Part shown: in pieces, positions 7,203-9,579 of the stretch
Layout of the letters: every line of letters starts with the position of its first letter
Position numbering within the stretch: the stretch's first letter is position 1
Source: Bdellovibrio sp.
Lineage (GTDB): Bacteria; Bdellovibrionota; Bdellovibrionia; Bdellovibrionales; Bdellovibrionaceae
NCBI GenBank assembly: GCA_019104905.1
Contig: JAHRXB010000175.1
Coordinates: 1-9,579, forward strand
DNA: 9,579 nucleotides
Direction of reading: 5' to 3'
Position numbers and translations under genes: made by a program
Notes under the pieces: model-generated
The model's input: the letters and a program-made list of their open reading frames with translations, nothing else
The model's database searches: none
What the model was told of the DNA's origin: nothing

Positions 7203-7249
7203 CGGCTATTCAACGTACGCAAGAATTCGAATCTTCACGTTAATAGCCG
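7203..7249. repeat. Large inverted repeat at the convergent gene junction (possible bidirectional 3'-end hairpin)
   Basis: CGGCTATTCAACGT (7203-7216) is the inverse of ACGTTAATAGCCG (7237-7249) except for a single bulged C at 7211, giving 13 base pairs. The 20-nt loop can form a further small AAGA/TCTT pairing. It begins 19 nt after the receptor stop and covers the stop codon and last codons of the minus-strand gene. No T-tract follows it on either strand, so it is not a textbook intrinsic terminator. It could act as a bidirectional 3'-end stabiliser or a Rho-assisted terminator for the two converging transcripts. Confidence 0.6.
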
Positions 7250-7644
7250 CAGCATTCCCATCTCCTAGCCGCATATCAAATCGTTTGTTGGCTTTAAGAG
7301 GAATCATCACAAAGGCATGATAACCATATCTGACGGCGGAGCCTGATTCATTCTGTCCATCGTGGGAAAGAATCACATAGTCCCCCGCTGTTGCCGCATC
7401 GTTAGAGTCAAAGTAAAGATCCGAACCACTCGCACGGCGTTGACTCCACGTTGTCCCCGCAGCGGGAAGTGACTTACCAAACGAGCAGGTAAAGTGATCG
7501 TCTGCTCCTGAGGAAATATAAACATTGGCCATCACAAAAGTGGCGTTCGTCGCATCCAAGCCCAGATTCACATCTGTGTACGTTCCATTTCCCGTCACTG
7601 ATTGTTTGATGGTGTAGGAGTAAGGTCTAAAGACCCCTTGATAA
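7206..7644 (-). other. Fibre C-terminal domain of unrecognised fold (replaces expected S74 chaperone)
   Basis: The last ~145 residues follow SSGNVGIGTANPTTQLEVNG (encoded around 7660-7730). In many fibre proteins that motif leads to a peptidase S74 intramolecular chaperone, but here no S74 hallmark (such as SDxRLKxxI) is present. Instead there is a mainly beta-like sequence with alternating hydrophobic stretches (ATFVMANVYIS, HFTCSFGKSL, GDYVILSHDG, YHAFVMIPLK), ending INVKIRILAYVE. A compact trimerising beta-sandwich tip or receptor-binding head is plausible. I do not recognise the family. Confidence 0.5.
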
Positions 7645-9579
7645 CTTGACGCCTTGACCGCACCATTGACTTCAAGTTGTGTTGTGGGATTGGCGGTGCC
7701 AATACCCACGTTGCCAGAACTCACCGCTATCGGGCTGTTGTTTAAAGCCGTCGAACTTGTCCAAATAGGAACATAATTGGGGGTACCACTTCCCGAGTTT
7801 GCGATGGTCGTTCCCGCGCCCGCCCACTCGACAAATACAAAACCTGGGGCTCCAGGAGATCCTCCCGTGGCCGTTCCGCCCGCGCCGACCGTGACTGTAT
7901 AACTTGTTCCCGGAGTCACAACAAGGTCCGCAATTGCCAAGCCCCCGTTTCCTCCAGTTTGTCCCGTGCCGTCGACAGGATCTGAGTTGGATTGATATGT
8001 CGGGCGACCCGGTCCGCCTTGCGCTCCTCCGCCTTTGATCGAAACATCACCACCACTGCCAACACCGTGCAGGTTTCCATCTCTATCAAGTCCCCAGTCT
8101 CCGCGCGCGCCCCCCAAACCACCGCTGGCCTGAACAGTGCCAAAACCGCTGTTCCCGCCATTGCCACCATTGGTGCCCGTGTATTCTCCGCCACCGCCGC
8201 CGCCTCCGGCCACATGCACGCGGATTTTATTAACATCTGCAGGCACCACGAAAGTGTAAGTGCCGGGAGTGGTGTAGTACTGACGACTGGTTAAAGCATT
8301 TCCATAATTGGAAGGTATCCAGGCACTGCCATTATAATACTCGATAGCACCCGTTCCTGTGTTAAAGCGCACGGCTCCCGCGACGGGGGAGGTCGTCGGA
8401 ATCATGGATGCGGGAATACGGGCACTGCCATCCAGCTCGACAAGATCTCCGGCGGATGTGCCAAAATTTTTCGTCGCTGCCGTTCCTAAACCGGTGACTT
8501 GAGTATTCGCAATCGAAATGCTCGTGCATGAAAAAGTGTCGGTGATAGCACTCCAGGTTAAGGTTTTATCTGCTGTTGCGCAGGAGCCAGGCATCTGCAA
8601 ATTGCCGGTCAGCGTGGAGCGCAGTTGACCAAAACCAAAATACTGCACATTCCACTGAGCACCTGATGAAACCAAAGTCTGCCCCGCCAACGGAGTCGTC
8701 GAAGACACATTGAATCCTTGAATTTTTTCAACCTTCGTACTGGAGGTCCCTGACGTTGACGTCACATCTCCTGAAAGATTGGGAATGTCGCCGGCGGAAA
8801 GACTCGCGCCCGAAGTAACAAGTCCCTTCGCACTCACTGTGACCTTGGAATAGGTTCCTGCTGCAACAGAATCCGCTAAAGAAATGACCGGAGTCGATCC
8901 ACCCGAACTTTGCAACGGAGCGGTTGCTCCCACAGAAGTCAAAGTTCCTGTCGTTGGCGTCGTCCAAGAAAGAACTCCAGAGCCCATATTCGTTAAAACT
9001 TGTCCCGCAGAGCCCGCGTTGTCGGGCAAAGAAAGACTGAGATCCGTTGTCAAACCCGCCGGAGCTTTGAGTTCGACAAAATTTGCTCCCTGATACAGGC
9101 GCAGACCATTGGAGGTTTGAATCAAACCACTGGTGTTAATGGCCGTCGTGCCACCGATGGTCCCCGATGTGATCGCACTGCCAGAAACTTTTCCCGCCAT
9201 AGAGATGGTGGCAAGTTTAGAGTCAGCAATTGCGGCCCCTGTGGCAATGTCGGCGTCGACAATGGTGCCATCGGTGATTTTTGCCGAAGTCACGGACCCA
9301 TCAGCGATTTTCACCGACGTCACGGCTCCGTCAAAAAGTTTGGCTGTTGTTATTGCATTATTATTGATCGTCACCGTGGCCGTGGGACTTCCCGTCGAAG
9401 AGACCTCTCCGGTAAGACTGGTTAAGGCCCCACTGGTTCCCAAGTCATCTCCAGGGGCCCACTTCGTGCCGTCATATTTAAGAATCTTCCCTGGGCCCAC
9501 ACCAGTCATGTCAACAGCAATACCTTTGATTTTATCAACACTGGTAGCACCTTGAGTGCCCGAGATATCGCCACTTAAA
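7206..9579 (-). CDS. Large modular fibre protein, tail-fibre-like / mosaic adhesive trimer-like (5' end beyond window)
   Basis: The reading frame is open to the right edge. An internal ATG at 9507-9509 is preceded by 23 in-frame codons that continue the same repeat style (LSGDISGTQGATSVDKIKG), so it is not the true start. About 790 C-terminal residues are visible. In order (residues counted from that ATG) they are: LSGD...KIKG/KYDGTKW module; decapeptide repeats 52-101; GQVLTNMGSGVLSW module; a second LSGD...KIQG module; a two-cysteine segment (GSCATADKTLTW..FSC); VRFNTGTGAIEYYNGSAWIP; a polyglycine domain about 411-564; VSSGNVGIGTANPTTQLEVN; and a ~145-residue terminal domain. Composition is Ser/Thr/Gly/Ala-rich with very few Cys. 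These modules occur in phage tail fibres and in the fibre proteins of Bdellovibrio, where mosaic adhesive trimers present variable tips for prey recognition. It is probably a trimeric exported surface or vesicle adhesin. The signal peptide lies outside the window. Function is inferred. Confidence 0.85.
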   Translation of the reverse strand, partial: LSGDISGTQGATSVDKIKGIAVDMTGVGPGKILKYDGTKWAPGDDLGTSGALTSLTGEVSSTGSPTATVTINNNAITTAKLFDGAVTSVKIADGSVTSAKITDGTIVDADIATGAAIADSKLATISMAGKVSGSAITSGTIGGTTAINTSGLIQTSNGLRLYQGANFVELKAPAGLTTDLSLSLPDNAGSAGQVLTNMGSGVLSWTTPTTGTLTSVGATAPLQSSGGSTPVISLADSVAAGTYSKVTVSAKGLVTSGASLSAGDIPNLSGDVTSTSGTSSTKVEKIQGFNVSSTTPLAGQTLVSSGAQWNVQYFGFGQLRSTLTGNLQMPGSCATADKTLTWSAITDTFSCTSISIANTQVTGLGTAATKNFGTSAGDLVELDGSARIPASMIPTTSPVAGAVRFNTGTGAIEYYNGSAWIPSNYGNALTSRQYYTTPGTYTFVVPADVNKIRVHVAGGGGGGGEYTGTNGGNGGNSGFGTVQASGGLGGARGDWGLDRDGNLHGVGSGGDVSIKGGGAQGGPGRPTYQSNSDPVDGTGQTGGNGGLAIADLVVTPGTSYTVTVGAGGTATGGSPGAPGFVFVEWAGAGTTIANSGSGTPNYVPIWTSSTALNNSPIAVSSGNVGIGTANPTTQLEVNGAVKASSYQGVFRPYSYTIKQSVTGNGTYTDVNLGLDATNATFVMANVYISSGADDHFTCSFGKSLPAAGTTWSQRRASGSDLYFDSNDAATAGDYVILSHDGQNESGSAVRYGYHAFVMIPLKANKRFDMRLGDGNAAAINVKIRILAYVE
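7818..8279 (-). other. Glycine-rich tail-fibre-type domain
   Basis: This segment encodes YYTTPGTYTFVVPADVNKIRV, then AGGGGGGGE with seven consecutive glycines, then several glycine-dense stretches (GGNGGNSG, GGLGGARG, GGGAQGGPGRP, TGGNGGLA). It ends with TPGTSYTVTVGAGGTATGG and PGFVFVEWAG. A framing beta pattern (TPGTYTF...V.V at the start, Y.V.VG.GG..FV.VEW at the end) around glycine runs is the layout of glycine-rich domains in phage tail fibres and adhesins. In structurally known adhesins such runs can pack as polyglycine-II helices. It probably forms an exposed knob in the fibre. Confidence 0.75.
8628..8777 (-). repeat. Second copy of the LSGD...KI(K/Q)G fibre module
   Basis: LSGDVTSTSGTSSTKVEKIQGFNV here matches LSGDISGTQGATSVDKIKGIAVD, encoded at 9510-9578, in order and spacing. 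The two starts are 801 bp (267 codons) apart. Each is followed by a G(K/Q)xL...W segment (GPGKILKYDGTKW; AGQTLVSSGAQW). This is the recurring building block of this fibre family, and more copies are likely upstream beyond the window. Confidence 0.65.
9207..9356 (-). repeat. Five decapeptide repeats in the fibre shaft
   Basis: The minus-strand frame encodes AITTAKLFDG, AVTSVKIADG, SVTSAKITDG, TIVDADIATG and AAIADSKLAT in tandem, a 30-bp period with consensus (A/S)(I/V)T(T/S)xK(I/L)xDG that decays in the last two units. Such 10-residue repeats are known from phage fibre shafts and are expected to form an intertwined trimeric beta-helix. Confidence 0.75.

Noticed and set aside
9507..9509. ATG as the true start of the fibre gene
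   Set aside because: The 23 codons before it remain open and encode the first half of a repeat module also present at 8628-8777, so the gene continues beyond the window.
8884..9555. Long plus-strand open frames opposite the fibre gene
   Set aside because: They are antisense shadows of a low-complexity Thr/Ser/Ala/Gly coding sequence. They lack ribosome-binding sites and recognisable domains, while the minus frame carries clear fibre motifs.
7206..9579. Prophage tail region
   Set aside because: Only the fibre gene is visible, and the adjacent genes are chromosomal metabolism and iron-uptake genes. No integrase, attachment site, assembly or lysis gene is seen. Sequence to the right is unseen, so this is not excluded completely.
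1..9579. CRISPR arrays, tRNA/rRNA genes, insertion sequences
   Set aside because: No regularly spaced direct repeats with unique spacers, no cloverleaf or rRNA signature, and no transposase or terminal inverted repeats were found on either strand by reading.

Overview
The window looks like chromosomal DNA of a Bdellovibrio-like predatory bacterium (Bdellovibrionota). The evidence is indirect. There is a lipoyl-enzyme operon, a Gram-negative outer-membrane receptor, several Sec-exported proteins, and a very large repetitive fibre protein. That fibre protein closely resembles the phage-tail-fibre-like proteins (mosaic adhesive trimers, often annotated as cell wall anchor proteins) abundant in Bdellovibrio. 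No rRNA or other taxonomic marker is present, so the assignment is inference.

Region 1 (1-3259, plus strand): the 3' end of lipA (lipoyl synthase), then a dihydrolipoyl acyltransferase E2 with two nearly identical lipoyl domains, then dihydrolipoamide dehydrogenase E3 (lpdA). The three genes overlap end to end (11 nt, then 1 nt) and finish at a strong intrinsic terminator. The enzyme that makes the lipoyl group, the protein that carries it and the enzyme that reoxidises it are therefore encoded together. The E1 genes are not in the window.

Region 2 (3260-3842, plus strand): a monocistronic gene for a small secreted protein with a Pro/Gly-rich linker and a C-terminal four-cysteine domain resembling DUF3011. 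It is closed by its own terminator.

Region 3 (3843-7184, plus strand): a two-gene iron-uptake unit. It encodes a periplasmic Fe(III)-binding protein of the FbpA/FutA type and, 2 nt downstream, a FecA-like TonB-dependent outer-membrane receptor. Together they could carry iron or a ferric complex across the outer membrane and bind it in the periplasm. No inner-membrane permease, ATPase or TonB/ExbB/ExbD gene is present here.

Region 4 (7206-9579, minus strand): the C-terminal ~790 residues of a large modular fibre protein that runs off the right edge. Reading toward its C-terminus it has repeat modules, decapeptide repeats, a tail-fibre-type linker, a polyglycine-rich domain, the 'NVGIGT.NP' motif that normally precedes a peptidase S74 chaperone, and then an unrelated ~145-residue terminal domain instead of S74. 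It converges on the receptor gene with only 21 nt between the stop codons and a large inverted repeat at the junction. This is the most interesting part of the window.
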